From contig NZ_PZKG01000001.1 of NCBI RefSeq assembly GCF_003034985.1, forward strand, positions 89,507 through 153,506: a stretch of 64,000 nt of DNA, written 5' to 3'. The DNA comes from Cereibacter changlensis JA139 (GTDB taxonomy: Bacteria; Pseudomonadota; Alphaproteobacteria; Rhodobacterales; Rhodobacteraceae). Each line of letters opens with the position of its first letter. Position 1 is the stretch's first letter. The position numbers were made by a program, and so were the translations under genes. The notes below the pieces were generated by a model. It had not been told where the DNA came from. It saw nothing but the letters and a program-made list of their open reading frames with translations, and ran no database searches. This document shows positions 17,043 through 26,020 of the stretch, in pieces.

Positions 17043-17585
17043 ATGACCAAATTCGCCGTTCTCGCAGTCTGCGGGGCCCTCGCCGTTTCCGCCTGCGCGC
17101 CGCAGGGGCCCGCTCTCGGGCCGGACGGCAAGCCCTTGCCGCAAGTCTACCGCACGACGGACGAAGCCGCGGTCGCCTACCGGCTGCTCGACTCGGTGAA
17201 CTCGCTGCGCCAGGCCCGTGGCGCCGCGCCGATGGAGATGAACGCCGAGCTGCGCGCCGCCGCCGCGACCCATTCGCGCGACATGTCGGTGCAGAACCGG
17301 CCCTGGCACTTCGGCTCCGACGGCTCCTCGCCGCTGGTCCGGGTGCAGCGCGCCGGCTACCCCGGCAAGCTGATGGGCGAGCTGATCTCCGAGACCTACC
17401 AGACCGAGCTGGAAACCCTCGCCGCCTGGATGGCCCAGCCCGACACGCGCGAGGTGGTGCTGGACCCGAAGGCGAACCAGATGGGCTTCGCCTGGTATCA
17501 GGAACCGGCGGGCAAGATCTGGTGGACGATGGTGACGGGCGCGGGCGCTTCGGCCAACGCGCCGTTCCAGATCGCCGGGCAATAA
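17043..17585 (+). CDS. CAP-domain (SCP/PR1-like) lipoprotein
   Basis: 180 residues from the ATG at 17043. The signal peptide ends in a lipobox-like VSAC (Cys near residue 19). The CAP domain covers about residues 48-175, with NSLRQARGAAPMEMNAELRAAAATHSRDM (the typical first helix with its His) and GELISETY where other members have GEN. The cluster of cell-wall enzymes around it suggests a periplasmic or outer-membrane role. Bacterial CAP proteins are poorly characterised. It is divergent from the YkuD gene and convergent with the YafK-like gene, with a terminator between. Confidence 0.82.
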   Translation: MTKFAVLAVCGALAVSACAPQGPALGPDGKPLPQVYRTTDEAAVAYRLLDSVNSLRQARGAAPMEMNAELRAAAATHSRDMSVQNRPWHFGSDGSSPLVRVQRAGYPGKLMGELISETYQTELETLAAWMAQPDTREVVLDPKANQMGFAWYQEPAGKIWWTMVTGAGASANAPFQIAGQ

Positions 17586-17606
17586 TCTTCCCGGCAGCAG
17601 GACGAC

Positions 17607-17630
17607 GGGCGGGGATTTCCCCGCCCTTTT
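17607..17630 (+). terminator. Rho-independent terminator after the CAP-domain gene
   Basis: An 8-bp GC stem (GGGCGGGG 17607-17614, CCCCGCCC 17619-17626) with loop ATTT, followed by TTTT. It lies between two convergent genes and points along the plus strand. Confidence 0.85.
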
Positions 17631-17634
17631 CATG

Positions 17635-18132
17635 TCAGGGCAGGATGTAGATCGGCGTGCCGACCCGGATCATCGAGTAGATCTCCTCGATCTCCTTGTT
17701 GGTCACCGCGATGCAGCCGGCCGTCCAGTCGACCTTGTTGCTGCCCGGGTACTTCCCCGCGCCGTGGATGAAGATGTCGCCGCCCGGCTTCTTGTTCGCC
17801 AGCAGGGCCATCTCGGTATCGTAGACATTGGGATAGGAGACCCCCAGCGACAGGTGATACTTGCTGTCGGGGTTGGTGCGGTCGATCCAGTAGCCGCCCT
17901 CCGGCGTCTTGCCGTCGCCCTCGAACTGCTTGTGGCCGACCGGCATGAAGCCCAGCGCCACGTCATACTGCTTCAGCACCCGGTCGTTGTGCAGAAGGTA
18001 CATCTTGCGCGCCGACTTGTGCACCTGAACGCTGGTGACCGCCGGCCCGCGATAGGTCTTGAATTTCGAATCCCCGCACGCGACCAGCCCGAAGGCCAGC
18101 ACCAGTGCCAGGAGGGTCCTGAGGAATATCAT
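17635..18132 (-). CDS. L,D-transpeptidase family lipoprotein (YafK-like)
   Basis: 165 residues beginning with a lipoprotein signal (LVAC, Cys19). The YkuD-type domain follows: FMPVGHKQFEGDGKTPEGGYWI near residue 80, then IHGAGKYPG and DWTAGCIAVTNKEI with the catalytic Cys near residue 140. The GDGKTPEG segment is characteristic of the YafK/DpaA branch. In E. coli, DpaA detaches Braun lipoprotein from peptidoglycan, so this one could be a hydrolase and not a cross-linker. It is the second YkuD-fold protein within 2 kb. Confidence 0.87.
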   Translation of the reverse strand: MIFLRTLLALVLAFGLVACGDSKFKTYRGPAVTSVQVHKSARKMYLLHNDRVLKQYDVALGFMPVGHKQFEGDGKTPEGGYWIDRTNPDSKYHLSLGVSYPNVYDTEMALLANKKPGGDIFIHGAGKYPGSNKVDWTAGCIAVTNKEIEEIYSMIRVGTPIYILP

Positions 18133-18227
18133 GTCTGCTGCCCGATCCGCTCGTTTTTTCCCAAGGAAATAGCGAAAGACGGGCCCTGTGCCTAGCGGTT
18201 GTTTCGGGCCCGCCCCTCACGTGGCCG

Positions 18228-19466
18228 TTATCGGCGGGGCGCCTTGGGCAGGCTGAAGCGCGCCGCCAGCTCCACATGCGCCGACCAGCGGAACTGGTCG
18301 ACCACCTGCACCCAGTCGAGGCGGTAGCCGCCGGCGAGCAGGATCCTGGCGTCGCGGGCGAAGGTCACCGGGTTGCAGGAGACCGCAGCGATCAGCGGCA
18401 CACCGGATTTCGCCAGCGTGGTCATCTGCGCCTCGGCCCCGGCGCGCGGCGGGTCGATGACCACGGCATCGACATGACGGAACTCGTCCGGCTCCAGCGG
18501 GCGGCGGAACAGGTCGCGCGTCTCGGTGGTCACCCGCTTGATGTTGGTGGCATTGCGCCAGCCCTTGTCGAGCGCCTGCATCATCGCGGCATCGCTCTCC
18601 ACCGCATGCACCTCGGCGCGGCTGGCCAGCGGCAGGGCGAAGGTGCCCGCCCCGGCGAAGAGATCGATCACCTTGCGGGCGTCGCCGATGGCTTCGCTCA
18701 CCGCCTCGAGCAGCGCGGCCTCGCCCTGCGGCGTGGCCTGCAGGAAGCCGCCGGGCGGCGGGGCGACCCGCGCCTCGCCCATCTGCTGCATCGGCGCCGT
18801 GTGCAGCGCCACCACCTCGCCATCCCAGGTCAGGCGGGGGATGCCGTGTTCGGCGGTCACCCGCGCCAGCGCCAGCCGCAGGTCGCTGTCCAGCGGCTTG
18901 CCGCCCGTCACCGCCACATCCGGCCCGGCGAGGCTGCGGGTCACCGTCAGCGACAGCTCGGCCGAGCGGGAGCCGCCGGTGATCACCAGGGCCTCAAGGG
19001 CCGGGAAGGCGGCCATCAGCTCGGGGTCGAGCAGGATGCAGTTCGGGATCGCCACCAGCACGTCGGAGGCCCGGGCATGGAAGCCGATCAGCGCCCCGCC
19101 CTTGGTGCGGCGGCCGGACAGCGTCGCCCGGCGGCGCGAGCGCGGCGGCGAGACATGCATCGGGCGGAAGCTCGCCTCCAGCCCCTGCCCCTGCAGCGCC
19201 GAGCGCACGACCTCCTGCTTCCAGCCCTCGACGAAGGGATCGGAGGCATGCTGCAGCAGGCAGCCGCCACAGGTGCGGAAGTGGACGCAGGGAGGGCGGA
19301 CGCGGTCGGGCGAGGGGGTGAGGATCTTCGGCGCGGCCATGCGGTCGCCGGTCACCTCGCCCTCGACCACCTCGCCGGGCAGCACCTGCGGCACGAAGAT
19401 CGTGCCGGACGGCCCCTGCGCGATGGCGTCGCCCAGATGGCCCAGTCTCTCGATGGTGACGATCAC
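18228..19466 (-). CDS. 23S rRNA (uracil-5) methyltransferase, RlmD/TrmA family
   Basis: 412 residues: a short N-terminal TRAM-like beta domain (about 1-50), an iron-sulfur Cys cluster (CVHFRTCGGC near residues 60-70), and a class I methyltransferase domain with DLFAGAGTFALPLA near 267, DPPRAGAEAQM near 340 and the catalytic SCNPVTFARD near 363. The family forms 5-methyluridine in 23S rRNA or tRNA. The RlmC/RlmD distinction cannot be made by eye. Its start overlaps the upstream ABC transporter stop (ATGA). Confidence 0.9.
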   Translation of the reverse strand: MIVTIERLGHLGDAIAQGPSGTIFVPQVLPGEVVEGEVTGDRMAAPKILTPSPDRVRPPCVHFRTCGGCLLQHASDPFVEGWKQEVVRSALQGQGLEASFRPMHVSPPRSRRRATLSGRRTKGGALIGFHARASDVLVAIPNCILLDPELMAAFPALEALVITGGSRSAELSLTVTRSLAGPDVAVTGGKPLDSDLRLALARVTAEHGIPRLTWDGEVVALHTAPMQQMGEARVAPPPGGFLQATPQGEAALLEAVSEAIGDARKVIDLFAGAGTFALPLASRAEVHAVESDAAMMQALDKGWRNATNIKRVTTETRDLFRRPLEPDEFRHVDAVVIDPPRAGAEAQMTTLAKSGVPLIAAVSCNPVTFARDARILLAGGYRLDWVQVVDQFRWSAHVELAARFSLPKAPRR

Positions 19467-21307
19467 TCTGCGGCCTCTTCCTCGATCCCGATGAAGCCGC
19501 CGGATTGCCGGTTCCAGTAGCGCGCGTAAAGCCCATTCTGCGCCAGAAGCGCGTCATGCGTGCCTTCCTCGACCAGACGGCCCTGATCCAGCACCACGAT
19601 CCGGTCCATCGCCGCGATGGTCGACAGCCGGTGCGCGATGGCGAGCACGGTCTTGCCCTGCATCACCCGGTCCAAAGCCTCCTGGATCGAGGCTTCGACC
19701 TCGGAGTCGAGCGCCGAGGTCGCCTCGTCCAGCACGAGGATCGGCGCGTCCTTGACGAAGGCCCGGGCCAGCGCGATCCGCTGGCGCTGCCCGCCCGACA
19801 GCTTCACCCCGCGCTCGCCGAGGAAGGCGCTGTAGCCGCGGCGCCCGGTATGGTCGATCATGCCCTCGATGAACTCATGCGCCTCGGCCGAGCGCGAGGC
19901 GTCGAGCATCTCGTCGTCGCTGGCGTCGGGGCGGCCGTAAAGGATGTTGTCGCGGGCGGAGCGGTTGAACATCGCGGTTTCCTGCGTGACCATGCCGATC
20001 TGCCGGCGCAGGCTCTCCTGCGTGATGTCGCGCAGGTCCTGCCCGTCGACGAGCACCCTGCCCGTCTCGGGGTCGTAGAGCCTGAGCAGCAGCGAGACGA
20101 GCGTCGATTTTCCCGCCCCCGAGGCGCCGACGATGCCCAGCTTCTCGCCCGCCGCGATGGTCAGCCGCAGGTCCTTCACCCCGCCGCGGGTCCGCCCATA
20201 GGCGAAGGTCACGTCGTCGAAGGTGATCTCGCCCCGGATGCGCGGCAGGTCGCGCGCGCCTTCGCTGTCGGCCAGCGTATGCGGCACCGAGAGCGTGTTC
20301 ATCCCGTCCTCGACCTCGCCCACCGAGGTGTAGATCGACATCAGCGTGAAGCTGACCCAGCCCGACATCTGCGCGATCCGCATCGAGATGGCGCCCGCCG
20401 CGGCAATCGCCCCCGCCGTCGCCTGCCCCTGCTGCCAGAGCACCAGCGTGCCGCCGATCATCAAGACTGGCAGCGCGCCCGCCAGCGTCATCAGCGACAG
20501 GCGGAACCAGGTGGAGATCACCCCGAATTCCAGCGAGCGGTCGCGGAACACCTCCATCGCCTGCAGGGCGACGCGATCCTCGAAGGCGGCATGGGCGAAA
20601 AGCTTCACCGTCTTGATGTTGGTGATCGTGTCGACCACCTGCCCCGAGACCATCGCCCGCGCAGAGGCCCGCGCCGCCGAGTTCTGCCGGATGCGCGGCA
20701 GGTAGAAGCGGATCAGCAGGATATAGGCGACGAGCCAGACGGCCAGCGCCGCCGCCATCCGCCAGTCGATGGCGACGAGATAGACCACCGAGGCGATCAC
20801 CGAGGCCAGCGCGAAGGCGACGGTGTTGATCGTCTCGGTCGCGACATCGGTCGCCGCGCGGGCGGCCTGCATCTGCTTCTGGGCGATGCGGCCGGCGAAA
20901 TCGTTGTCGAAGAAGGTGACGGCCTGCCCCAACGTCCAGCGGTGCAGGCGACTGAGCACCAGCGGCAGCACGTTCGGCCCGACGATGATCGAGTTGGCGG
21001 CGGCGGCGATGCCGAACATCAGCGGGCGCAGCAGAAGGTAGAACAGCACGAAGCCGATCAGCAGCGGCATCTCCTCGCGGAAGAAGGCCTCCGGCCCCGC
21101 CGCCAGCGCCGCGTCGATCACCCAGCCGATGATCGCCGCCGAGACGACCTCGGTCACGCCGCTGAGCGAGGAGACGAGCGCGGCGAGCCAGAGCATCGGC
21201 CAGGAGCCGCGCAGGCACCAGCGCAGGAAGGCGCCCAGCTGCTGCGGCGGCGGCCCCTCGGCGGGGCGGAAGGCGTCGATCAGCCCGCCAAGGCGCAGGA
21301 GACTCAT
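19463..21307 (-). CDS. ABC exporter half-transporter with fused ATP-binding domain (copy 2)
   Basis: 614 residues. The six-helix transmembrane domain (about 35-335) precedes an ATPase domain with Walker A GASGAGKST, signature LSGGQRQR, Walker B VLVLDEATSALD and switch His in AIAHRLST. All catalytic residues are intact. It overlaps its paralogue upstream (ATGA) and the rRNA methyltransferase downstream (ATGA). Both exporters have the same length and end in nearly the same tail, RQSGGFIGIEE, so they probably act as a heterodimer. The substrate is unknown; lipid or drug export is typical for the family. Confidence 0.93.
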   Translation of the reverse strand: MSLLRLGGLIDAFRPAEGPPPQQLGAFLRWCLRGSWPMLWLAALVSSLSGVTEVVSAAIIGWVIDAALAAGPEAFFREEMPLLIGFVLFYLLLRPLMFGIAAAANSIIVGPNVLPLVLSRLHRWTLGQAVTFFDNDFAGRIAQKQMQAARAATDVATETINTVAFALASVIASVVYLVAIDWRMAAALAVWLVAYILLIRFYLPRIRQNSAARASARAMVSGQVVDTITNIKTVKLFAHAAFEDRVALQAMEVFRDRSLEFGVISTWFRLSLMTLAGALPVLMIGGTLVLWQQGQATAGAIAAAGAISMRIAQMSGWVSFTLMSIYTSVGEVEDGMNTLSVPHTLADSEGARDLPRIRGEITFDDVTFAYGRTRGGVKDLRLTIAAGEKLGIVGASGAGKSTLVSLLLRLYDPETGRVLVDGQDLRDITQESLRRQIGMVTQETAMFNRSARDNILYGRPDASDDEMLDASRSAEAHEFIEGMIDHTGRRGYSAFLGERGVKLSGGQRQRIALARAFVKDAPILVLDEATSALDSEVEASIQEALDRVMQGKTVLAIAHRLSTIAAMDRIVVLDQGRLVEEGTHDALLAQNGLYARYWNRQSGGFIGIEEEAAE

Positions 21308-23148
21308 TGCGCCGCTTCCTCGATGCCAATGAAGCCGCCGGACTGGCGCGCCCAGAAGCGGGCGTAGAGCCCGCCCTGCGCCAGAAGGTCGGCATGGCTG
21401 CCGGTCTCGACGATGCGCCCGTCGTCCAGCACCACGATGCGGTCCATCGCGGCGATGGTCGAGAGCCGGTGGGCAATGGCGATCACGGTCTTTCCTTCCA
21501 TCACGCCGTAGAGCGTGTCCTGTATCGCCGCCTCCACCTCGGAATCGAGCGCCGAGGTGGCCTCGTCGAGGATGAGGATCGGCGCGTTCTTCAGGATCAC
21601 CCGGGCGATCCCGACCCTCTGCCGCTGCCCGCCCGACAGCTTCACCCCGCGCTCGCCGACATGGGCGTCGTAGCCCTTGCGGCCCTCGGGGTCTTCCAGC
21701 GTCAGGATGAAATCATGCGCCTCGGCCTGTTTCGCCGCGAGGATCATCTCCTCCTCGCTGGCGTCGGGGCGACCGTAGAGGATGTTGTCGCGCACCGAGC
21801 GGTGCAGCAGCGAGGAATCCTGCTGAACCATGCCGATCTGCAGCCGGAGACTGTCCTGCGTGACCTGGGTGATGTCCTGCCCGTCGATCAGGATGCGACC
21901 GCTTTCGGGGTCGTAGAAGCGCAGCATCAGCTTGACCAGCGTCGATTTCCCGGCGCCGGAGCGGCCGATGATGCCGATCTTCTCGCCCGGGCGGATGGTC
22001 AGCGAGATGCGGTCGAGCCCGCCCGAGCCGCGCCCATAATGGTGCGACAGCTCCTGCAGCTCCACCCGGCCCTCGCGGAATTCCAGCGGCTTCGCCGCCT
22101 TGGCGTCGACCAGCCCGATCGGCTGGGCAATGGTCTCCATCCCCTCGGCCACCACGCCCAGCGCCTGCACCAGCGAGGTGGTGGCCCACATGATCCAGTA
22201 GGTCATGTTGTTCAGCCGCAGCACCAGCGCCGTCGCCGCCGCGACGATTCCCACCGTCGCCTGCCCGTCGAACCAGAGATAGAGCGCCCAGCCGGTGACC
22301 GAGACGATGAGGAAGCCGTTCAGCAGCGTCAGCGTCACATCCATCTTGGTGATGATCCGCATCTCCTTCTGGAAGGTGCTGCGGGCATGTTCGATGGCGT
22401 CATGGGCATAGCGCAGCTCGCGGTCGTGATGCGCGAAGAGCTTGACCGAATGGATGTTGGTATAGGCGTCCACCACCCGCCCCGTCACGGCAGAGCGCGC
22501 ATCGGAGGAGGCCTTGGAGGCCGGCCCCGCCCGCTTCAGCGTCCAGCGCACCAGCGCGGCATAGAGCAGGAACCAGACGAGCAGCGGCAGCATCAGCCGC
22601 GGGTCGGCGTCGGCCAGCACCAGCGCCGAGCCGATCATCGTCGTGATGGCGAAGGCCACCGCATCGAAGGTCTGGAATACCGCATCCCCGGCGGCGGGCG
22701 GGGTCTGCATGATGCGGTTGGCGATGCGCCCGGCGAAATCGCTCTCGAACCAGCCGACCGGCTGGCGCAGCACATGGGTATGCGCCCGCCAGCGGATCAG
22801 CGTGCCGAAATTGGGCAGGATGGTGTTATGGAGCAGCGCCACATCCGCCCCGGCGATGATCGGCCGCACCAGCAGGATCGCCACGCCGACGAGGATGATC
22901 TCGGTCCCGTGGCTCTGCCAGACCGCCTGCGGCTCGCCCTGCGCCAGAAGGTCGACCATGCGCCCGACATACCAGATCAGCAGCACCTCGATCGAGGCGA
23001 CCATGACCGACAGGATCCCCGTGACCGCGAAGACGGCGTGGAACGGCCGGACATATTCCCTCAGGAAGGGCCACAGCTTGCGCGGCGGCGTATCCGTCTG
23101 GGCCCAGGGCTCATAGGGATCGACGAGATTTTCGAAGAAACGGAACAC
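21304..23148 (-). CDS. ABC exporter half-transporter with fused ATP-binding domain (copy 1)
   Basis: 614 residues with the same architecture as its neighbour. The transmembrane domain starts after a soluble N-terminal segment (about residues 1-35), and the ATPase domain has GRSGAGKST, LSGGQRQRVGIARV, ILILDEATSALD and AIAHRLST. The two proteins are clearly homologous but well diverged in the membrane domain, so the duplication is old. It is the first gene of the exporter pair and overlaps the second by four bases. Its start is 60 bases downstream of the cca stop on the same strand. Confidence 0.93.
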   Translation of the reverse strand: MFRFFENLVDPYEPWAQTDTPPRKLWPFLREYVRPFHAVFAVTGILSVMVASIEVLLIWYVGRMVDLLAQGEPQAVWQSHGTEIILVGVAILLVRPIIAGADVALLHNTILPNFGTLIRWRAHTHVLRQPVGWFESDFAGRIANRIMQTPPAAGDAVFQTFDAVAFAITTMIGSALVLADADPRLMLPLLVWFLLYAALVRWTLKRAGPASKASSDARSAVTGRVVDAYTNIHSVKLFAHHDRELRYAHDAIEHARSTFQKEMRIITKMDVTLTLLNGFLIVSVTGWALYLWFDGQATVGIVAAATALVLRLNNMTYWIMWATTSLVQALGVVAEGMETIAQPIGLVDAKAAKPLEFREGRVELQELSHHYGRGSGGLDRISLTIRPGEKIGIIGRSGAGKSTLVKLMLRFYDPESGRILIDGQDITQVTQDSLRLQIGMVQQDSSLLHRSVRDNILYGRPDASEEEMILAAKQAEAHDFILTLEDPEGRKGYDAHVGERGVKLSGGQRQRVGIARVILKNAPILILDEATSALDSEVEAAIQDTLYGVMEGKTVIAIAHRLSTIAAMDRIVVLDDGRIVETGSHADLLAQGGLYARFWARQSGGFIGIEEAAQ

Positions 23149-23208
23149 CGGGGGCCTGCCTTCTGCTCAGACCGTGGATATAGCCGAAATTCGTTAAAAG
23201 GAAAACTC

Positions 23209-24351
23209 TCAGCCCAGAAGCGCCTCGCGCGTCAGGCGGAACCCCGAAGCGATCCAGCGCGCCTCGATCTCGCGCAGCCGCGCGCCCAGCGCCGCACCCT
23301 GCAGCGCGGGCATCAGATCCGCCGCCGAGATCGGCAGTTTCGCGGCAGCGCCCTCGGCCAGAGCGGCCTCCCAGCCTTCGGGCAGCGGCGTCTCCAAGAG
23401 CGCGGCGCGGGCGAGCAGGATGTCGGTCGCGGCCCCGGCGCCGTGGCGATAGGCCAGCTCCCCCGGCCCCTGCAAGCTGCCGATGCCGTCGCGCAGCAGC
23501 GCCAGCCGCGCCGCCTCGGCCCGCGACAGGCGCAGCCGCTCCGCCGCTTCCTCGCCGCCCAGCACGGCCAGCCGCCGCAGCCAGACAGCCGCCCGGCCCG
23601 CCTCCAGATGCACCAGAAGCGGCAGCGCCCGGGCCTCGGCTCCGGGCAGCACCTGCGCCAGCACGCCCGCCTGCGCCATCGAGGCCACCGCAGGCGCCGG
23701 ATCCTCGGCGCCCAGCAGCTTGCGCATCTCGGCGCCGATCCTTTCGCGCGACAGCGTGGCGATGCCCTCCGAAAGCGCGGCGCAGGCGGCGAGGCCTTCG
23801 GCATCCAGCCCCTCGGCGGGGTCGCCGTAGATCGCGTGAAAACGGAAGAAGCGCAGGATGCGCAGGTAATCCTCGGCGATCCGCCGTTCCGCATCGCCGA
23901 CGAAGCGCACCCGCCGCGCCTGAAGGTCCGGCAGGCCGCCCAGCGGGTCGATCACCTCGCCCGAGGGCAGTGCATAGAGCGCGTTCATGGTAAAATCGCG
24001 CCGCTTCGCGTCTTCGGTCACATCGCCCGAGAAGGCCACCGTAGCATGCCGCCCGAAGGTCTCCACATCGCGGCGGAAGGTGGTGACCTCATGCGGCACG
24101 CCCCCGGCGATCACCGTCACCGTGCCATGCTCCACCCCGGTCGGGATCACCCGGAAGCCTGCCGCCTTGGCGACGCGGGTCACTTCCTCGGGCAGGGCAT
24201 CGGTCGCCAGATCGAGATCGGCCACCGGCCTCTCCATCAGCGCATTGCGCACGCAACCGCCGACGAAGAGCGCCCGGTATCCGGCGCCGGTCAGCGCGGC
24301 GCAGAGACCCTGCGTGCCCTCCTGCGCCAGCCAGTCGCCCGAAAGCCTCAT
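23209..24351 (-). CDS. cca: CCA tRNA nucleotidyltransferase
   Basis: 380 residues from the ATG at 24351, which overlaps the upstream CoA pyrophosphatase stop (ATGA). Class II features are present: FVGGCVRNALMERPVADLDLAT, with the catalytic Asp-x-Asp (DLD, near residue 43); the RRDFTMNALY motif near 125; DPLGGLPDLQARRVRFVG; and EDYLRILRFFRFHA. It adds or repairs the 3'-CCA end of tRNAs. The C-terminal half is less conserved, as is usual in alphaproteobacteria. A longer frame with an Arg-rich start is an artefact. Confidence 0.94.
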   Translation of the reverse strand: MRLSGDWLAQEGTQGLCAALTGAGYRALFVGGCVRNALMERPVADLDLATDALPEEVTRVAKAAGFRVIPTGVEHGTVTVIAGGVPHEVTTFRRDVETFGRHATVAFSGDVTEDAKRRDFTMNALYALPSGEVIDPLGGLPDLQARRVRFVGDAERRIAEDYLRILRFFRFHAIYGDPAEGLDAEGLAACAALSEGIATLSRERIGAEMRKLLGAEDPAPAVASMAQAGVLAQVLPGAEARALPLLVHLEAGRAAVWLRRLAVLGGEEAAERLRLSRAEAARLALLRDGIGSLQGPGELAYRHGAGAATDILLARAALLETPLPEGWEAALAEGAAAKLPISAADLMPALQGAALGARLREIEARWIASGFRLTREALLG

Positions 24352-24938
24352 GTCGCCATCCTGTCCGCCAGCCCGCGCAGCATCCGCGCCGTGGCGCCCC
24401 AGATGTAATAGGGGCCCCAAGGCACGGTGTAATAGCGCCGCCACTCGCCGCGCCACAGCCGCCGCTCGATCCGGTAGCGCGCCGGGGTCAGCACATGCGC
24501 CAAGGGCACGGTGAAGACCTCCTCCACCTCGCGCGGGTCGCAGCGGAAGTCGAGCTCGCCCTGCACCAGCGCCAGCACCGGGACGACGGTATAGCCCGTC
24601 ACCGTCTCGTGCGGCGGCAGCTGGCCGAGAATCTCCACCCGCGCCGGGTCGAGCCCGACCTCCTCCTCCGCCTCGCGCAGGGCGGCGGCTTCGGGCGAGG
24701 CGTCGCCCGCGTCGATCTTGCCGCCGGGAAAGGCGATCTGGCCGGGGTGATGCGCCAGATGCGAGGCGCGTTTGGTCAGGATCAGCTGCGCGCCGCCCGG
24801 CCTTTCCCAGACCGGGATCAGCACGGCGGCGGCGCGCAGCTTGCGGCCCTCCGGCAAGGAGATGCCGGGGTTGAGGTCATAATCCGACGAGGCGTCGGTC
24901 GCGCGGGTCAGGGCAAGACGAAGGGCGTCAGGCCCCAT
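24348..24938 (-). CDS. CoA pyrophosphatase-type NUDIX hydrolase (NudL/YeaB-like)
   Basis: 196 residues from the ATG at 24938. The NUDIX box is GGKIDAGDASPEAAALREAEEEVGL (near residues 73-97), preceded by the LTKRASHLAHHPGQIAFPGG that marks the CoA-diphosphatase branch. These enzymes hydrolyse CoA and related pyrophosphates, in housecleaning. It overlaps the Hsp33 stop by 11 bases and cca by four, so three genes are tightly coupled. An in-frame ATG 30 bases upstream is possible but lies deeper in the Hsp33 gene. Confidence 0.9.
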   Translation of the reverse strand: MGPDALRLALTRATDASSDYDLNPGISLPEGRKLRAAAVLIPVWERPGGAQLILTKRASHLAHHPGQIAFPGGKIDAGDASPEAAALREAEEEVGLDPARVEILGQLPPHETVTGYTVVPVLALVQGELDFRCDPREVEEVFTVPLAHVLTPARYRIERRLWRGEWRRYYTVPWGPYYIWGATARMLRGLADRMAT

Positions 24939-25944
24939 CGGCCTCTCCCCCGGCAGCCTGGGAGCCAAGCGTCGCGGGATCGAACTCGTAATGCGCGCCG
25001 CAGAACTGGCAATCGGCGGTGAGGATGCCCTCTTCCGTGGTCATCTCGGCGATGTCCTCCGGCGGGTAGATCGACAGCGACTGCCGCACCCGTTCCGCCG
25101 AGCAGGAGCAGCCGAAACGCAGCGGCTGCGCGTCATAGACCCGCGGCTCCTCCTCGTGGAACAGCCGCAGCAGCAGGTCGGTGGGCTGCACGGTCGGGCC
25201 GATCAGCTCCAGCTCCTCGACCGTGTCGAGCAGCAGGTTGGCCCGCGTCCAGTTCTCGCCCTCCTCGCCGTCGAGGATGTCGTGATGCGCAAGCAGCCCG
25301 CCATCGCCCGAGCCGCCCTCACCGGGGCCTTCCGCCGTGGCGGCGAAGGGCGAGGCCTTGGGCATGTGCTGCAGCATCACCCCGCCGCCGCGCCAGTGCG
25401 ACGCCTCGCCCGGCAGCTGCGACCGCCCGAAGCTCAGCTCGAAGCGGGTCGGCAGCTGTTCGGACTGGGCGAAATAGGTCTCGGTGCAGGCCGAAAGCGA
25501 GCCGCCGGCGATCGGCGTGATGCCCTGATAGGGCAGGGTGCCCTCGCCCTGATCGATCAGGATGGCGAAATATCCCTCGCCCAGCTGGTCGAAGGGCGGA
25601 CGCTCGGCATCGAGCTCCTCGGCGTCGAAGCTGGCATAGGCGCGGATCCGCGCCGGCTCGCCGCCATCGGTCGGGCCGTAATAGTCGGTGGCGATCATCT
25701 TCACCGCGCCATTGCCGCGGATCTGCAGCGACAGTTTCCAGCGCAGCTTGATGGTCTGGCCGATCAGCGCGGTCAGCAGCGCGGCTTCGGCCACCAGCGC
25801 CTCGATCTTGGGCGGGTAGTCGTGTTTCGACAGCACCTCGTCGAGCACGCCGTCCAGACGCACCACGCGGCCGCGGATGTCGGAGCGGTCAAGCTGAAAC
25901 GGCAGGACGGTGTCGTCCCAGGCGATAATGGATCCGAGAGTCAT
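24928..25944 (-). CDS. hslO: Redox-regulated chaperone Hsp33
   Basis: 338 residues from the ATG at 25944. The N-terminal chaperone domain includes LLTALIGQTIKLRWKLSLQIRGNGAVK and YFAQSEQLPTRFEL. The C-terminal redox switch has the zinc-binding Cys pairs CSC (near 275) and CQFC (near 310). Oxidation releases zinc and activates holdase activity under oxidative or heat stress. It is first in the hslO-nudix-cca run and is divergent from the NUDIX gene at 26021. Confidence 0.95.
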   Translation of the reverse strand: MTLGSIIAWDDTVLPFQLDRSDIRGRVVRLDGVLDEVLSKHDYPPKIEALVAEAALLTALIGQTIKLRWKLSLQIRGNGAVKMIATDYYGPTDGGEPARIRAYASFDAEELDAERPPFDQLGEGYFAILIDQGEGTLPYQGITPIAGGSLSACTETYFAQSEQLPTRFELSFGRSQLPGEASHWRGGGVMLQHMPKASPFAATAEGPGEGGSGDGGLLAHHDILDGEEGENWTRANLLLDTVEELELIGPTVQPTDLLLRLFHEEEPRVYDAQPLRFGCSCSAERVRQSLSIYPPEDIAEMTTEEGILTADCQFCGAHYEFDPATLGSQAAGGEADGA

Positions 25945-26020
25945 GGGGTTTCCTTGAGGCACAGGCCTTGGCATACCGCGCCTATATAGTCACGGCAACC
26001 TAAGCACCAAGGGGAGCGGC

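Noticed and set aside
21307..24408. Open frame of 1033 codons on the plus strand over the ABC exporters and cca
   Set aside because: It is antisense to three clear genes and its product is Arg/His/Gln-rich without recognisable motifs.
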